Under the pieces are notes generated by a model. It made no database searches and was not told where the DNA came from. It worked only from the letters and a program-made list of their open reading frames with translations. From positions 868,001 to 932,000 of the forward strand of contig NZ_JAPMLQ010000002.1 in assembly GCF_026410305.1 (NCBI RefSeq): DNA of 64,000 nt. The letters run 5' to 3'. Shown piece by piece: positions 15,540 through 25,124 of the stretch. Numbering within the stretch: the first letter of the stretch is position 1; the number at the start of each line of letters is the position of its first letter. Position numbers and translations under genes: made by a program. The stretch comes from Sulfitobacter sp. F26204. GTDB taxonomy: Bacteria > Pseudomonadota > Alphaproteobacteria > Rhodobacterales > Rhodobacteraceae.

Positions 15540-16637
15540 ATGACCAATATCATTACCTTCCCGCCCGTTGACTGCCTGCCAGTCGGGCACGGATGTCGGG
15601 ATATGAACCTGCAGATACTCGTAAATGCTGTGGCAACAGAGCGGCGCCTACCTGACGACGTCTTCTGGCTCAAGGAAAACGCGGAACTGCTGGGCGTACT
15701 GGCGTCCACCCAAGCGCATCGCGCACCGCTTGATCTGACCCCCTATGCCGAGTTTTACGAGCGGATCGACCAACAGCTCCGGTTCTTTCCGCAATATTAC
15801 CGGTTTTATCTTTCGCTTTGTCTGGACCTGGAAGATCTCGGCTTTGACGGCAACAAGGGGGAGGCCTTGTGTCATTGGGTTGCCCGAAAAGAACTGGCTC
15901 AAGCGGAACTGTCAGATTTGCAGCGCGGCGAAGCCTGTCGATTGCTGGCACGACGTGGCGCAGGTGATGTCCTGACGCGAACCAAGGTGGCACAGCGGCT
16001 GCGCAGCTTTTCCGAACGGGTGGAAACCTTTGCCTTGCCTAACAAAAAAGCGGCCTATGAACTGACCCATATCGTGTTCTACCTGTCAGATTACGGCAAG
16101 ACCGACCCGGCGCTGAGCGCGGCGACCTTGACCAGCCTTGAATTTGCCGGGGTTCTGGCCTTTCTGGACCAAAATCATGATTTGCTTGCCGAAGTCTGTA
16201 TTGCGCTGACATTTGCCGGGACCACTCCCAACAGGGCATGGATCCGCACGATTGAAAAGACCCATGGGCAAATCCTGCCGACGGCGGGAAGGGCCGAGGA
16301 AACAAAGCAAGATGCCTATCATGCCTATTTGATGACAGGTTGGGCGCAGGCCGTGTCGGGAGAAACCGGTTTTGACGCACCGGTACCGAATGGTCCCTTG
16401 TATTTTCGTGCAACATCCAGGCCCGTCAGCGCGCTGCGGCCATTGTCAGAATGTCTGTATGAGTTGGGCGCACGACGCAGCGGCGATTGGGCATCCATGC
16501 GTGGTCGTATCATGCCGCTGCTTGCACGACAAAGTCGTGACATATTGCAGGCTACAGAGGCGTCGACTGGTAAGTTTGATGTGTTTTTCGAAGCTTTTGC
16601 ACGGGCTGGCAATCGCTGGGCGGTCGGGGCGGGCTAA
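15540..16637 (+). CDS. 365-residue helical protein of unknown function, partner of the repeat peptide
   Basis: Starts 73 bases after the repeat-protein gene on the same strand, probably co-transcribed. No signal peptide or membrane helix; the sequence is almost all predicted helix. A noticeable motif is YELTHIVFYLSDYG at 173-186, with other conserved-looking blocks at FFPQYYRFYLSLCLDLEDLGF (about 82-102) and AYHAYLMTGWAQAV. I recall a Rhodobacterales family like this (possibly DUF6902) but cannot confirm. No enzyme motif that I know is present. Candidate roles are a modification or transport helper for the repeat peptide, or an unrelated neighbour. It converges with erpA, stop codons two bases apart. 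Confidence 0.8.
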   Translation: MTNIITFPPVDCLPVGHGCRDMNLQILVNAVATERRLPDDVFWLKENAELLGVLASTQAHRAPLDLTPYAEFYERIDQQLRFFPQYYRFYLSLCLDLEDLGFDGNKGEALCHWVARKELAQAELSDLQRGEACRLLARRGAGDVLTRTKVAQRLRSFSERVETFALPNKKAAYELTHIVFYLSDYGKTDPALSAATLTSLEFAGVLAFLDQNHDLLAEVCIALTFAGTTPNRAWIRTIEKTHGQILPTAGRAEETKQDAYHAYLMTGWAQAVSGETGFDAPVPNGPLYFRATSRPVSALRPLSECLYELGARRSGDWASMRGRIMPLLARQSRDILQATEASTGKFDVFFEAFARAGNRWAVGAG

Positions 16638-16639
16638 TG

Positions 16640-16963
16640 CTACATCGAAAATGAAGTACCACAGCCACAAGCCGAAGTCGCATTTGGATTTTCAATGACA
16701 AAACGGGCACCGATCAATTCTTCCGAAAAATCAATCACGGCATTTGCGAGGAAAGGCAGGGAGATACTGTCAACCACAACTTTCTGGCCTGATCCTTCCA
16801 GCACCAGATCATCCGCTTTGGGGTCGTCCAGTTCAATTTCGTATTGAAATCCCGAACATCCACCACCTTCCACTGCGACACGCAGGGCTTTGCCCTGTTC
16901 GGACGCGCCGATCTCTGCAAGACGTTCGAAAGCACGTGGTGTCACTTTGGGCGGCAGGTTCAT
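16640..16963 (-). CDS. erpA: A-type iron-sulfur cluster carrier (ErpA/IscA family)
   Basis: 107 residues, the standard size. The three cluster-binding cysteines are visible: GGGCSGFQYE (Cys36) and the C-terminal ACGCGTSF pair. The family line IDSISLPFLANAVIDF is present as VVDSISLPFLANAVIDF. It carries or inserts Fe-S clusters into target proteins. Distinguishing ErpA from IscA is uncertain from sequence alone; it stands alone and not in an isc/suf operon, which favours ErpA. Divergent from dgt by 75 bases. Confidence 0.9.
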   Translation of the reverse strand: MNLPPKVTPRAFERLAEIGASEQGKALRVAVEGGGCSGFQYEIELDDPKADDLVLEGSGQKVVVDSISLPFLANAVIDFSEELIGARFVIENPNATSACGCGTSFSM

Positions 16964-17038
16964 TTTAAGCTCTCGGTTTTAATCGCTCGGTTCCTACAAT
17001 ATAGAAGTGCAAGGGACAGGCCACAAGGACCAGCCGCG

Positions 17039-18187
17039 ATGCGCGCACTTTTTGCCTCTGATCCTGCACAGGCCATGGGACGGCGCGTGCCGGAGGAGGA
17101 AAGCACCTTTCGTTCTTGCTATCAGCGGGACCGGGACAGAATTATTCATGCCAGCGCCTTTCGACGGCTCAAGCATAAGACGCAGGTTTTCGTTGAGCAC
17201 GAAGGCGATTATTACCGCACGCGCCTGACCCATTCGATTGAAGTGGCACAGGTGGCCCGCACAATTTCAGGAGCCCTGGGCTTGAACAGTGAACTGACCG
17301 AGGCTGTCGCCCTGGCGCATGATCTGGGGCATACGCCGTTTGGACATACGGGTGAAGATGCTTTGCACCTGCTTATGTCTCCTTACGGTGGATTTGATCA
17401 CAACGCGCAGGCGATCAAGATTGTGACCTCGCTTGAACGTCATTATGCTGAATTCGATGGACTTAACCTGACATGGGACACCTTGGAAGGGATTGCCAAG
17501 CACAACGGGCCGGTTGTTGGCGATTTGCCATATGCGCTTGCCGAATATAATGCGGTGCATGATCTTGAATTACACACCCATGCGAGTGCTGAGGCACAGG
17601 TTGCGGCCCTGTCCGACGATATTGCCTATAACAATCATGACCTGCACGATGGCTTGCGCGCGCAGTTGTTCAGCGAAGAAGAAATTGCGCAGCTCCCCTT
17701 GATCGGCGCCGCCTATGCCGAGGTCGATACGAGGTATCCTGATACCGATCCTTACCGCCGCCGCCACGAGGCATTGCGACGCGTGTTTGGTATGATGGTC
17801 GCGGATGTCATTGAAACCTCAAGGCAATTACTGGCCGAAGCGGATGCCGGATCTGCGGCCGGGATCCGTCGCCTCGGGTACCCCGTCATTCGTTTTTCAC
17901 CTCAGATGTGGCAGGATATTCGCGCAATTCGTAATTTTCTGTTTGCCCGTATGTATCGGGCACCGTCAGTTATGGAAAAACGCGCCGAGGTGACGGTTGT
18001 GGTTGAGGAACTCTTCCCTTTGTTTTTGGAGAATCCCGACCTGTTGCCGCGACATTGGGCCCGCGAGATCGAAGCCGCCGCTCAGGACCGGACGACCCTG
18101 GCGCGCATGGTCAGCGACTATATCGCGGGCATGACCGACCGTTTTGCATATGCAGAACATGCGCGACTGGTCGGTGGGAAGGCCTGA
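17039..18187 (+). CDS. dgt: dGTP triphosphohydrolase-like HD protein
   Basis: 382 residues. HD-domain metal ligands are present: RLTHSIEVAQVAR (His), ALAHDLGHTPFGHTGE (His-Asp) and the later ALSDDIAYNNHDL (Asp). The N-terminal FRSCYQRDRDRIIHASAFRRL is typical of the bacterial dGTPase-like type 2 group, which hydrolyses dNTPs to deoxynucleosides and triphosphate. The frame is open upstream to 16844, but that part runs antisense to erpA; ATG 17039 has an AAGGA site. First of a run with argS, SPOR, nagZ, scpA and scpB. Confidence 0.92.
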   Translation: MRALFASDPAQAMGRRVPEEESTFRSCYQRDRDRIIHASAFRRLKHKTQVFVEHEGDYYRTRLTHSIEVAQVARTISGALGLNSELTEAVALAHDLGHTPFGHTGEDALHLLMSPYGGFDHNAQAIKIVTSLERHYAEFDGLNLTWDTLEGIAKHNGPVVGDLPYALAEYNAVHDLELHTHASAEAQVAALSDDIAYNNHDLHDGLRAQLFSEEEIAQLPLIGAAYAEVDTRYPDTDPYRRRHEALRRVFGMMVADVIETSRQLLAEADAGSAAGIRRLGYPVIRFSPQMWQDIRAIRNFLFARMYRAPSVMEKRAEVTVVVEELFPLFLENPDLLPRHWAREIEAAAQDRTTLARMVSDYIAGMTDRFAYAEHARLVGGKA

Positions 18188-18244
18188 TAGGGGTTGAGTG
18201 CGGTTCTTGAGGTGATAGATGAGGCGTGAATAAGGAAATGACCC

Positions 18245-19987
18245 ATGAATATCTTTGCTGAAATCCGCACGTTGATCCTGAACACACTAGAGGACATGGT
18301 CCAGGCCGGGACCTTGCCTGAAGGGTTGAACCTTGACCCGATCACGGCAGAGCCACCACGCGATGCGTCACATGGGGATATGGCAACCAATGCGGCGATG
18401 GTCTTGGCAAAACCAGCCAAGATGAAACCACGTGATATTGCCGACGCTCTGGCGGTGAAGCTGGCCGAAGATTCCCGTATCACCTCTGCGGAAGTGGCCG
18501 GGCCCGGTTTCTTGAACCTGCGGCTGGCCTCGAAAGTTTGGCAAGCTGTTGCCACGACCGTGCTGACCGAAGGTACGACCTTTGGACGTGGTTCGCTGGG
18601 GCAGGGTAAAAAGGTTAACGTCGAATATGTCTCGGCCAATCCGACGGGACCGCTGCATGTGGGTCACACACGCGGCGCGGTATTTGGTGATGCTTTGGCG
18701 TCCTTGCTGAAATTTGCCGGTTATGATGTCACGCGTGAATACTACATCAATGATGGCGGCGGGCAGGTCGATACGCTGGCCCGGTCTGTTTATCTGCGTT
18801 ACCTCGAAGCACATGGTCAGAAAGTCGCCTTTCCCGAAGGAACCTATCCCGGGGATTATCTGATTGCGACAGGTGAGGCGCTCAAGGGCAAGGTGGGTGA
18901 TGCCTATGTGGGGAAGGATGAATCCTTCTGGTTGCAGGATGTCAGAAGTTTCTCAACGGATGCCATGATGGATATGGTCCGTGAGGATCTCAAGGCGCTG
19001 GGCGTCGAGATGGATGTCTTCTTTTCGGAGAAATCACTTTACGGCACCGGCCGGATCGAAGCGGCAATCGAGGACCTGAACGCCAAGGGCCTGATCTATG
19101 AAGGCACATTGCCGCCCCCGAAAGGCAAGCCCAGCGACGATTGGGTGCCGCGCATTCAGACCTTGTTCAAATCCACTGAACACGGTGATGACGAAGACCG
19201 GCCGGTTAAGAAATCCGACGGCAGTTGGGCATATTTCGCACCTGACATCGCCTATCATTACGATAAGGTCCAACGTGGTTTCGACCAATTGATCGATGTC
19301 TTTGGCGCGGATCACGGTGGTTATGTCAAACGTATGAAAGCCGCGGTGTCAGCCTTGTCCGAGGGCAAGGTGCCGCTGGACATCAAGCTGACGCAACTGG
19401 TGAAGCTGTTCAAAAACGGTGAGGAATTCAAAATGTCCAAACGGGCAGGGACCTTTATTACCCTGCGCGATCTGATCGACGAGGTTGGTCCGGATGTTAC
19501 ACGGTTTGTTATGTTGACCCGCAAAAACGACGCGATGTTGGATTTTGATTTTGATAAAGTGCTGGAACAATCCCGCGAGAACCCGGTGTTTTATGTGCAA
19601 TATGCACATGCACGGGTCGCGTCGGTCTTGCGCAAGTCCATCGAGGCCGGGATCGCTGTAGACGATGCAACCCTGGCCGGTTCCGATCTTGGCCTGCTCG
19701 ATCACGAGAGCGAGCTCACGGTGCTGCGTAAACTCGCAGAATGGCCCCGGCTGGTTGAAACGGCTGCACGCAGCAATGAACCACATCGGGTGGCCTTTTA
19801 CCTGTATGAACTTGCGGGGGATCTGCATGGCTTGTGGAACAAGGGCAATGAACTCCCTTCTTTGCGCTTCATTCAGGATGATGTGGCCACATCGCAAGCA
19901 AAAATTGCCCTTGCTCGGTCCACGGCGATTGTAATTGCTGCCGGTCTTGGTATTCTTGGTGTCAATCCGGCGGACGAGATGCGGTAA
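18245..19987 (+). CDS. argS: Arginyl-tRNA synthetase
   Basis: 580 residues, class I synthetase. The N-terminal additional domain is followed by the HIGH-type motif in [20 protein letters not shown] and by the KMSK motif in [12 protein letters not shown]. The C-terminal helical anticodon-binding domain ends in [12 protein letters not shown], a typical ArgS end. AAGGAA precedes the start. It charges tRNA-Arg. Gene order dgt-argS-SPOR-nagZ-scpAB is common in Rhodobacterales. Confidence 0.97.
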   Translation: MNIFAEIRTLILNTLEDMVQAGTLPEGLNLDPITAEPPRDASHGDMATNAAMVLAKPAKMKPRDIADALAVKLAEDSRITSAEVAGPGFLNLRLASKVWQAVATTVLTEGTTFGRGSLGQGKKVNVEYVSANPTGPLHVGHTRGAVFGDALASLLKFAGYDVTREYYINDGGGQVDTLARSVYLRYLEAHGQKVAFPEGTYPGDYLIATGEALKGKVGDAYVGKDESFWLQDVRSFSTDAMMDMVREDLKALGVEMDVFFSEKSLYGTGRIEAAIEDLNAKGLIYEGTLPPPKGKPSDDWVPRIQTLFKSTEHGDDEDRPVKKSDGSWAYFAPDIAYHYDKVQRGFDQLIDVFGADHGGYVKRMKAAVSALSEGKVPLDIKLTQLVKLFKNGEEFKMSKRAGTFITLRDLIDEVGPDVTRFVMLTRKNDAMLDFDFDKVLEQSRENPVFYVQYAHARVASVLRKSIEAGIAVDDATLAGSDLGLLDHESELTVLRKLAEWPRLVETAARSNEPHRVAFYLYELAGDLHGLWNKGNELPSLRFIQDDVATSQAKIALARSTAIVIAAGLGILGVNPADEMR

Positions 19988-20064
19988 CGCACAAAAGCGC
20001 CGAATACAGGCAACCCCAAGACCAGACCTTTCGGACAATGTATCCGCAGGGCAATGAGGCAAAG

Positions 20065-21078
20065 ATGGCAGATTTCACGTCTTCCCCCATGGCGGGGGAA
20101 TACTATGACGACCAACATTCGGATTACACCGTAAAAGGGTCTTCCAACAGGCTGGTAACACTCACAAATATCGCAGGTGCCGCGCTATCTTTGGTGCTGA
20201 TCGTCGGTATTGGTATCTGGGGATATAAATTGCTGGTGCGCGATGTCAGCGGTATCCCCGTTGTGCGTGCTGCCAGCGGCGAAATGCGCATCAAACCTGA
20301 TGATCCGGGGGGTGAAACGGCCAGTCATCAAGGTTTGTCCGTGAATGCGGTGGCCGCACTCGGCACAGCGGCAGCGCCTGCGGATCGCTTGATCCTGGCA
20401 CCCAAACCTATCGATCTTTTGGATGAAGATCAGGTCATGCCCGCCGCGATGGTGGCACCGGTGCAACAGGAAGAGAGTGTCCAAGCCCTGTCCGAAGCGC
20501 CAATATTGGATGCGGAAGAGGTGATCGCAGCGCTGGAAAGCGGCAATGTCGATGATATTGTGGCGCAAATGACGGCAGGCGTCGCCCCGCTGAGCGATGT
20601 CGGTGAGGACAGCGAAACGGTTGTAGCCTCTGTAAACAAAGCCGTGCTGGCCGAGGTGACCGAAGCCGAACGTCAGGTTGCCTCGGTGATAGAAGCCCCG
20701 GGTGTGCGTCGCTCCAAACGCCCGAAAAAACGGCCGGCAACGCGCGCGGTGATCACCCCGGCAGCGCTCAGCACTGCAAGCGCGCCGGCGGCAAAAACAG
20801 CCGAGGCAAATGCTGCAAGCTTGCCCGCCGGCACGCGGTTGGCCCAGTTGGGGGCCTTTGACAGTCCCGAAGTGGCACGCGAGCAATGGGATCAATTGAC
20901 TGTGCGGTTTGATGCCTATCTTTCGGACAAAACGCGTATCGTACAGAAAGCGACCAGCGGGGGCCGCGTGTTCTATCGTCTGCGGGCCATGGGGTTCGAG
21001 GACATTGCGGACGCGCGTCGGTTTTGTTCGGCCCTTGTTGCTCAAAACGCCGATTGTATTCCGGTTGTGACACGCTGA
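20065..21078 (+). CDS. SPOR-domain inner-membrane protein
   Basis: 337 residues. A cytoplasmic N-terminus precedes one membrane helix (AGAALSLVLIVGIGIWGYKLL, near 42-62), then a long Ala/acidic-rich periplasmic linker with a basic patch (RRSKRPKKRPATRAV). The C-terminal SPOR domain has GTRLAQLGAFDSPEVAREQWDQL and RVFYRLRAMGFEDIADARRFC. SPOR domains bind denuded glycan at the division septum. The ATG at 20065 is preferred over 20038, which adds nine residues. Its stop overlaps the nagZ start by one base (TGATG), linking it to peptidoglycan recycling. Confidence 0.88.
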   Translation: MADFTSSPMAGEYYDDQHSDYTVKGSSNRLVTLTNIAGAALSLVLIVGIGIWGYKLLVRDVSGIPVVRAASGEMRIKPDDPGGETASHQGLSVNAVAALGTAAAPADRLILAPKPIDLLDEDQVMPAAMVAPVQQEESVQALSEAPILDAEEVIAALESGNVDDIVAQMTAGVAPLSDVGEDSETVVASVNKAVLAEVTEAERQVASVIEAPGVRRSKRPKKRPATRAVITPAALSTASAPAAKTAEANAASLPAGTRLAQLGAFDSPEVAREQWDQLTVRFDAYLSDKTRIVQKATSGGRVFYRLRAMGFEDIADARRFCSALVAQNADCIPVVTR

Positions 21079-22082
21079 TGAATTATGGGGCAACGATCAT
21101 CGACGCTGATGGTCTGCGCTTGACCGCCGCGGAAAAAGCCCTGTTCCGTGAGGCCGATCCTTTCGGATTTATCCTTTTTGCGCGCAACATCGATACGCCG
21201 GAACAGGTGCGTGCACTATGTGCGGAAATGCGCGAGGCCGTGGGCCGCAATGCTGTAATTACCATCGATCAGGAAGGTGGGCGCGTCCAGCGGATGCGCA
21301 GTCCGCATTGGCGCGATTGGTTGCCCCCGCTGGAACTGGTGGCGCTGTCAGGTGAAACCGCACCGCGTGCCCTGTATCTGATGTATCGCATCATTGCTGA
21401 TGAGTTGCACAAGGTCGGGATCGACAGCAATTGCGCGCCAATGGTCGATGTTGCGGGTGTGGCAACCCATCAATTCCTGCGCAACCGCTGTTACAGTAGC
21501 GATCCTGTCCGTGTGGCAGCCCTGGGCCGTGCCGCAGGCGCTGGCCTGTTGGATGGCGGTGTACTGCCGGTTGTGAAACATATCCCCGGCCACGGTCGGG
21601 CGACGATGGACAGCCACTTCGACTTGCCATTGGTTTCGGCACCGCTCAGTGACCTGCAGGATTCTGATTTCCTACCATTCCAAGCGCTGAACCATTTCCC
21701 AATGGGGATGACCGCGCATCTGGTTTATGAAGCGATCGACGTCATGCCAGCGACGCTGTCGCCCAAAGTGATGAAATTGATCCGCGAGGAAATCGGTTTC
21801 GACAACCTGATCATGACCGATGATATTTCGATGCAGGCCTTGTCAGGTGCACCGGCGGAAAATGCCGTCAATGCCATCGCGTCTGGTTGTGATCTTGTGC
21901 TTTATTGCAATGCTTCCCTCGAAGACCGTCGCGCCGTCACCCAAGCTGCGGGGCGTATGACCCCTCAGGCGCAGATCCGCGCTGAGCGGGCCCTGTCGAT
22001 GCGCAAGGCCCCCGATGACGTTGACATTCCAGCCCTTGAGCGCGAGTTTGAAGCGCTTTTGGGCGGGGCAGAGCATGGCTGA
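21078..22082 (+). CDS. nagZ: Beta-N-acetylhexosaminidase NagZ
   Basis: 334 residues, GH3 family. Signature features: FILFARNIDTPEQVRAL, VITIDQEGGRVQRM, the KHIPGHGRATMDSH motif with the catalytic His, and the nucleophile Asp in LIMTDDISMQAL. NagZ removes GlcNAc from anhydro-muropeptides in the cytoplasm. It overlaps the SPOR gene by one base and scpA by eight. Confidence 0.95.
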   Translation: MNYGATIIDADGLRLTAAEKALFREADPFGFILFARNIDTPEQVRALCAEMREAVGRNAVITIDQEGGRVQRMRSPHWRDWLPPLELVALSGETAPRALYLMYRIIADELHKVGIDSNCAPMVDVAGVATHQFLRNRCYSSDPVRVAALGRAAGAGLLDGGVLPVVKHIPGHGRATMDSHFDLPLVSAPLSDLQDSDFLPFQALNHFPMGMTAHLVYEAIDVMPATLSPKVMKLIREEIGFDNLIMTDDISMQALSGAPAENAVNAIASGCDLVLYCNASLEDRRAVTQAAGRMTPQAQIRAERALSMRKAPDDVDIPALEREFEALLGGAEHG

Positions 22083-22869
22083 AACTCTATTCGAAGAAGA
22101 CAAGACATCGGTTGCCGAAAGGATAGCCGCCGAAGCGTTGATCGTAGATGTCGACGGCTTTGAAGGGCCGTTGGACCTGTTATTGACCCTCAGTCGCACG
22201 CAAAAGGTTGATCTGCGCAAGATTTCGGTCCTGCAACTGGCGCGGCAATACCTTGCCTTTGTGGAAAAGGCCAAGGCATTGCGGCTTGAACTGGCTGCGG
22301 ATTATCTGGTGATGGCGGCCTGGTTGGCCTTCCTGAAATCGCGACTGCTTTTGCCTCCTGATCCAACCGAGGACGGTCCCTCCGGAGAAGAACTTGCTGC
22401 ACATCTGGCGTTCCAGCTTGAGCGTTTGCAAGCGATGCGCGATGCAGCCGCACGGTTGATGGCACGGGATCAACTAGGGCGTGATTTTTTTGCGCGGGGG
22501 CACACGAACGAGGTCGAGCGGGTTCGCAAGATCACCTATACGGCAACTCTCCTGGAACTCATGCAGGGTTATGCGCGGATCAAGACCAAGGATGATTTTC
22601 GCCCCTTTGTCCTTGATCGCGATGCGGTTTTCACGATGGAACAGGCGCTGGACCGGATGCGTGGTCTGATCGGCTATGCCGGCGATTGGGGTGATCTGCT
22701 TAGTTATTTGCCCGAAGGCTGGGAAAGCGATCCGGTCAAGCGTCGTTCGGCCACGGCGGCGACATTTGCAGCCTCCCTTGAACTGGTTAAAGAAGGGCAT
22801 CTGGAAATTCGGCAAAGCGATACCTTCGCGCCAATCCAGTTACGTAAGAGGGAAGAGCCGCGTGACTGA
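22075..22869 (+). CDS. scpA: Segregation and condensation protein A
   Basis: 264 residues of kleisin type: DGFEGPLDLLLTLSRTQKVDLRKISVLQLARQYLAF near the start is cut here to its FEGPLDLLL hallmark, followed by AADYLVMAAWLAFLKSRLLLP. With ScpB and Smc it forms the condensin that compacts and segregates the chromosome. The start at 22075 lies inside the end of nagZ (eight-base overlap); longer versions of the frame are antisense-like extensions through nagZ. Confidence 0.95.
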   Translation: MAETLFEEDKTSVAERIAAEALIVDVDGFEGPLDLLLTLSRTQKVDLRKISVLQLARQYLAFVEKAKALRLELAADYLVMAAWLAFLKSRLLLPPDPTEDGPSGEELAAHLAFQLERLQAMRDAAARLMARDQLGRDFFARGHTNEVERVRKITYTATLLELMQGYARIKTKDDFRPFVLDRDAVFTMEQALDRMRGLIGYAGDWGDLLSYLPEGWESDPVKRRSATAATFAASLELVKEGHLEIRQSDTFAPIQLRKREEPRD

Positions 22870-23518
22870 ACATACTGAAGAAAAAGAAGAAAGCCTATTC
22901 GAGGCTCCGCCGATGGCCGAACAGGAACGCATGATCGAGGCGGTTCTTTTTGCGACATCAGAGCCGATCACGATCAAAGAACTTGAAGCGCGAATGCCGC
23001 ATGGATGTGATGCTGCCGAAGCTATGGTGCATCTGCGCAAACGCTATGAAGGGCGCGGTGTACAGCTTGCCCGTGTCGGGGACGGTTATGCCATGCGGAC
23101 GGCGGCAGATCTGGGTTTTTTGATGCAAAAGGAAACCGTCGAAGTCCGCAAGCTGAGTCGTGCAGCCATCGAAACCCTGGCGATCATCGCCTACCATCAG
23201 CCGGTGACCCGTGCAGAGATCGAAGAAATACGAGGTGTTTCCGTGTCGCGTGGTACTGTGGATCAATTGCTGGAGATGGAGTGGATCCGCTTTGGCCGAC
23301 GCAAGATGACTCCGGGACGTCCGGTTACCTTTGTGGTGACGCAGGAATTCCTTGATCACTTTGGTCTGGAAAACGCACGCGACCTGCCGGGGTTGAAAGA
23401 GCTGCGGTCGGCGGGGTTACTGGAAAACCGCCCGCCATTTGGGGCCGGGCCGGTGTTGGGCGATGGCGAGGTCGAAGAAGAGACAAGCGAAGGTCAATCC
23501 GAACTTTTCGAGGATTGA
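22862..23518 (+). CDS. scpB: Segregation and condensation protein B
   Basis: 218 residues from a GTG start that overlaps scpA by eight bases and has GAGGGAAGAG just upstream. ScpB winged-helix features: MIEAVLFATSEPITIKELEARM, LSRAAIETLAIIAYHQPVTR, AEIEEIRGVSVSRGTVDQLLE and GRRKMTPGRPVTFVVTQEFL. The C-terminus is an acidic tail (EVEEETSEGQSELFED). An ATG start at 22914 is possible but would remove part of the usual N-terminus. Confidence 0.95.
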   Translation: MTEHTEEKEESLFEAPPMAEQERMIEAVLFATSEPITIKELEARMPHGCDAAEAMVHLRKRYEGRGVQLARVGDGYAMRTAADLGFLMQKETVEVRKLSRAAIETLAIIAYHQPVTRAEIEEIRGVSVSRGTVDQLLEMEWIRFGRRKMTPGRPVTFVVTQEFLDHFGLENARDLPGLKELRSAGLLENRPPFGAGPVLGDGEVEEETSEGQSELFED

Positions 23519-23588
23519 CCGCTCAGGGGCCTGAAAATCGCCTCAATCCGCGCTATATTACACATTGAGGCAATTCGAGGACCAAGAG

Positions 23589-23846
23589 ATGAACCAGATT
23601 ATCAATATGATCATCCGTCAAGTGATGAACCAATTGGTGCGTCGCGGTATCAACGCGGGCATTGATAAAGCCGGCCAGATGGGTCAGCGCCGCAAAGCGC
23701 AGCAATTGCCACCTGATGCTCTGGACGACTATGGCAATCCGTTGAGGCCCGAAGTGACGCGGCAGGACCGTAACCACCAGCAGCGATCCCGGCAGCAGGC
23801 CCGTCAGCAGCGGCAACAGATGAAACTGATACGCCGCCTCAAATAA
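23589..23846 (+). CDS. Small basic protein of unknown function downstream of scpB
   Basis: 85 residues. A GAGGACCAAGAG ribosome site precedes ATG 23589. The N-terminal half is an amphipathic helix (MNQIINMIIRQVMNQLVRRG); the C-terminal half is rich in Arg and Gln (RQDRNHQQRSRQQARQQRQQ), suggesting binding to nucleic acid or membrane surface. I do not recognise a family. In many relatives tatABC follows scpB; those genes are not here. Confidence 0.7.
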   Translation: MNQIINMIIRQVMNQLVRRGINAGIDKAGQMGQRRKAQQLPPDALDDYGNPLRPEVTRQDRNHQQRSRQQARQQRQQMKLIRRLK

Positions 23847-23980
23847 GCTGGGGCGTCGCAACGTTTCTTCAATATCGTCGCAGTAAGACGTTTTTTGTCT
23901 CGGTCACAATTGGCCGGATCATTTCATGTTCTTGTATCGCGGGGGATTTGAAAGTCATTTCAGGTGCTTACGAGGCAACC

Positions 23981-25054
23981 CTAAACCTTGAAATGCTTGG
24001 ACAGTTTCAATCCTTGCCCTTGATAGTTCGATGCAAGTGCCGCTCCGTACAATTGTGTCGGGGCTTCGCACATGCGTTCATAGACAAGTCGGCCAACAAC
24101 CTGACCATGTTCCAGGACAAAGGGTGCTTCGTGGCAGCGGACTTCCAAAACGCCGCGAGAACCCGCACCCCCCGCAGAAGCAAAGCCGAAACCAGGATCG
24201 AAGAAACCAGCGTAATGCACACGGAACTCTCCCACCATCGCGAGGTAGGGCGCCATTTCTGCGGCAAAGTTCGGCGGGATTGTCACCGCTTCGCGACTGA
24301 CAAGGATATAGAATGCACCAGGGTCCAGGATGATCTGGCCGTTGGTGGTGTGAACTTCTTCCCAATAGTCCGCAGGTGCATAATGGCCAATTAGATCCAG
24401 GTCGATCACACCGGTATGTGGCTTGGCACGGTAACCGACCAGCGTTGTATCCGGTAATTTCAAATCAACGGAAAAGCCCAGGCCGTCGTCAATCACGGCG
24501 TCACCGTCGACCAATGGTACTTCGCTGTGCAGCGCTTGCAATGCAGTGTCATCCAGTACCGCATCGCCACGTCCAAAGCGGATCTGGTTCAGACGCATGC
24601 CGGGGCGGACAAGTACGGAAAAAGAACGCGGACAAATTTCAGCGTAAAGCGGGCCGGAATAGCCACAGGCAATGCGATCGAATTCCGTACCGCCGTCGGT
24701 AATTGCGCGGGTCAACAGATCAAGTCTGCCGGTCGAGCTTTTGGCGTTAGCAACGGCTGACACATCGGCGGGCAGGTCTAGGCGCTCCATCAAGGGCACA
24801 ACGTAAACACAGCCTTTTTCAAGTACTGCACCGTTGTTCAGGTCGACGCGGTGCATTTCGAATTCGGCAAGGCGGTCCGAGACATTGGCACCATGTCCAG
24901 CAAGAAAAGAGGCCCTGACGCGATAGGCCACATCGCCAAGGCGCAGATCAAGGCTGGCGGGTTGGATCTGGGCCGGCTGTACAGCAGGACGCGCTGTAAT
25001 CTCGCCTTTCTCAATCATCCTGGCGATCAATTGATTGGGGATCACACCCTGCAT
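23981..25054 (-). CDS. dcd: 2'-deoxycytidine 5'-triphosphate deaminase, two-domain form
   Basis: 357 residues, about twice the length of E. coli Dcd. It has two dUTPase/Dcd-like halves, each starting with a strand-rich block: AQIQPASLDLRLGDVAYRV in the first and GVIDLDLIGHYAPADYW in the second. The nucleotide-binding ANAKSSTGRLDLLTRAI motif lies in the first half, and a Gly-rich FASAGGAGSRGVLEVRC block in the second. This long form is the normal alphaproteobacterial type. It makes dUTP for dTMP synthesis. The gene follows tRNA-Pro on the same strand. Confidence 0.92.
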   Translation of the reverse strand: MQGVIPNQLIARMIEKGEITARPAVQPAQIQPASLDLRLGDVAYRVRASFLAGHGANVSDRLAEFEMHRVDLNNGAVLEKGCVYVVPLMERLDLPADVSAVANAKSSTGRLDLLTRAITDGGTEFDRIACGYSGPLYAEICPRSFSVLVRPGMRLNQIRFGRGDAVLDDTALQALHSEVPLVDGDAVIDDGLGFSVDLKLPDTTLVGYRAKPHTGVIDLDLIGHYAPADYWEEVHTTNGQIILDPGAFYILVSREAVTIPPNFAAEMAPYLAMVGEFRVHYAGFFDPGFGFASAGGAGSRGVLEVRCHEAPFVLEHGQVVGRLVYERMCEAPTQLYGAALASNYQGQGLKLSKHFKV

Positions 25055-25080
25055 GTTTCGCCTCTTTGTTCAAATTCAAA

Positions 25081-25108
25081 CGCCCGCGCACCCAAGGTGC
25101 AGCGGGCG
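25081..25108 (-). terminator. Rho-independent terminator after tRNA-Pro
   Basis: CGCCCGC at 25081-25087 pairs with GCGGGCG at 25102-25108, and GCACC pairs with GGTGC inside, leaving a three-base loop and one bulge. Read on the minus strand it follows the tRNA and is followed by TTTGAATTT. It lies between the tRNA and dcd. Confidence 0.6.
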
Positions 25109-25124
25109 TGTGAAATATGTCGGT

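Noticed and set aside
20185-21093. 302-codon open frame on the minus strand
   Set aside because: Mirror of the SPOR-protein gene; composition rich in His, Arg and Cys with no recognisable domain.
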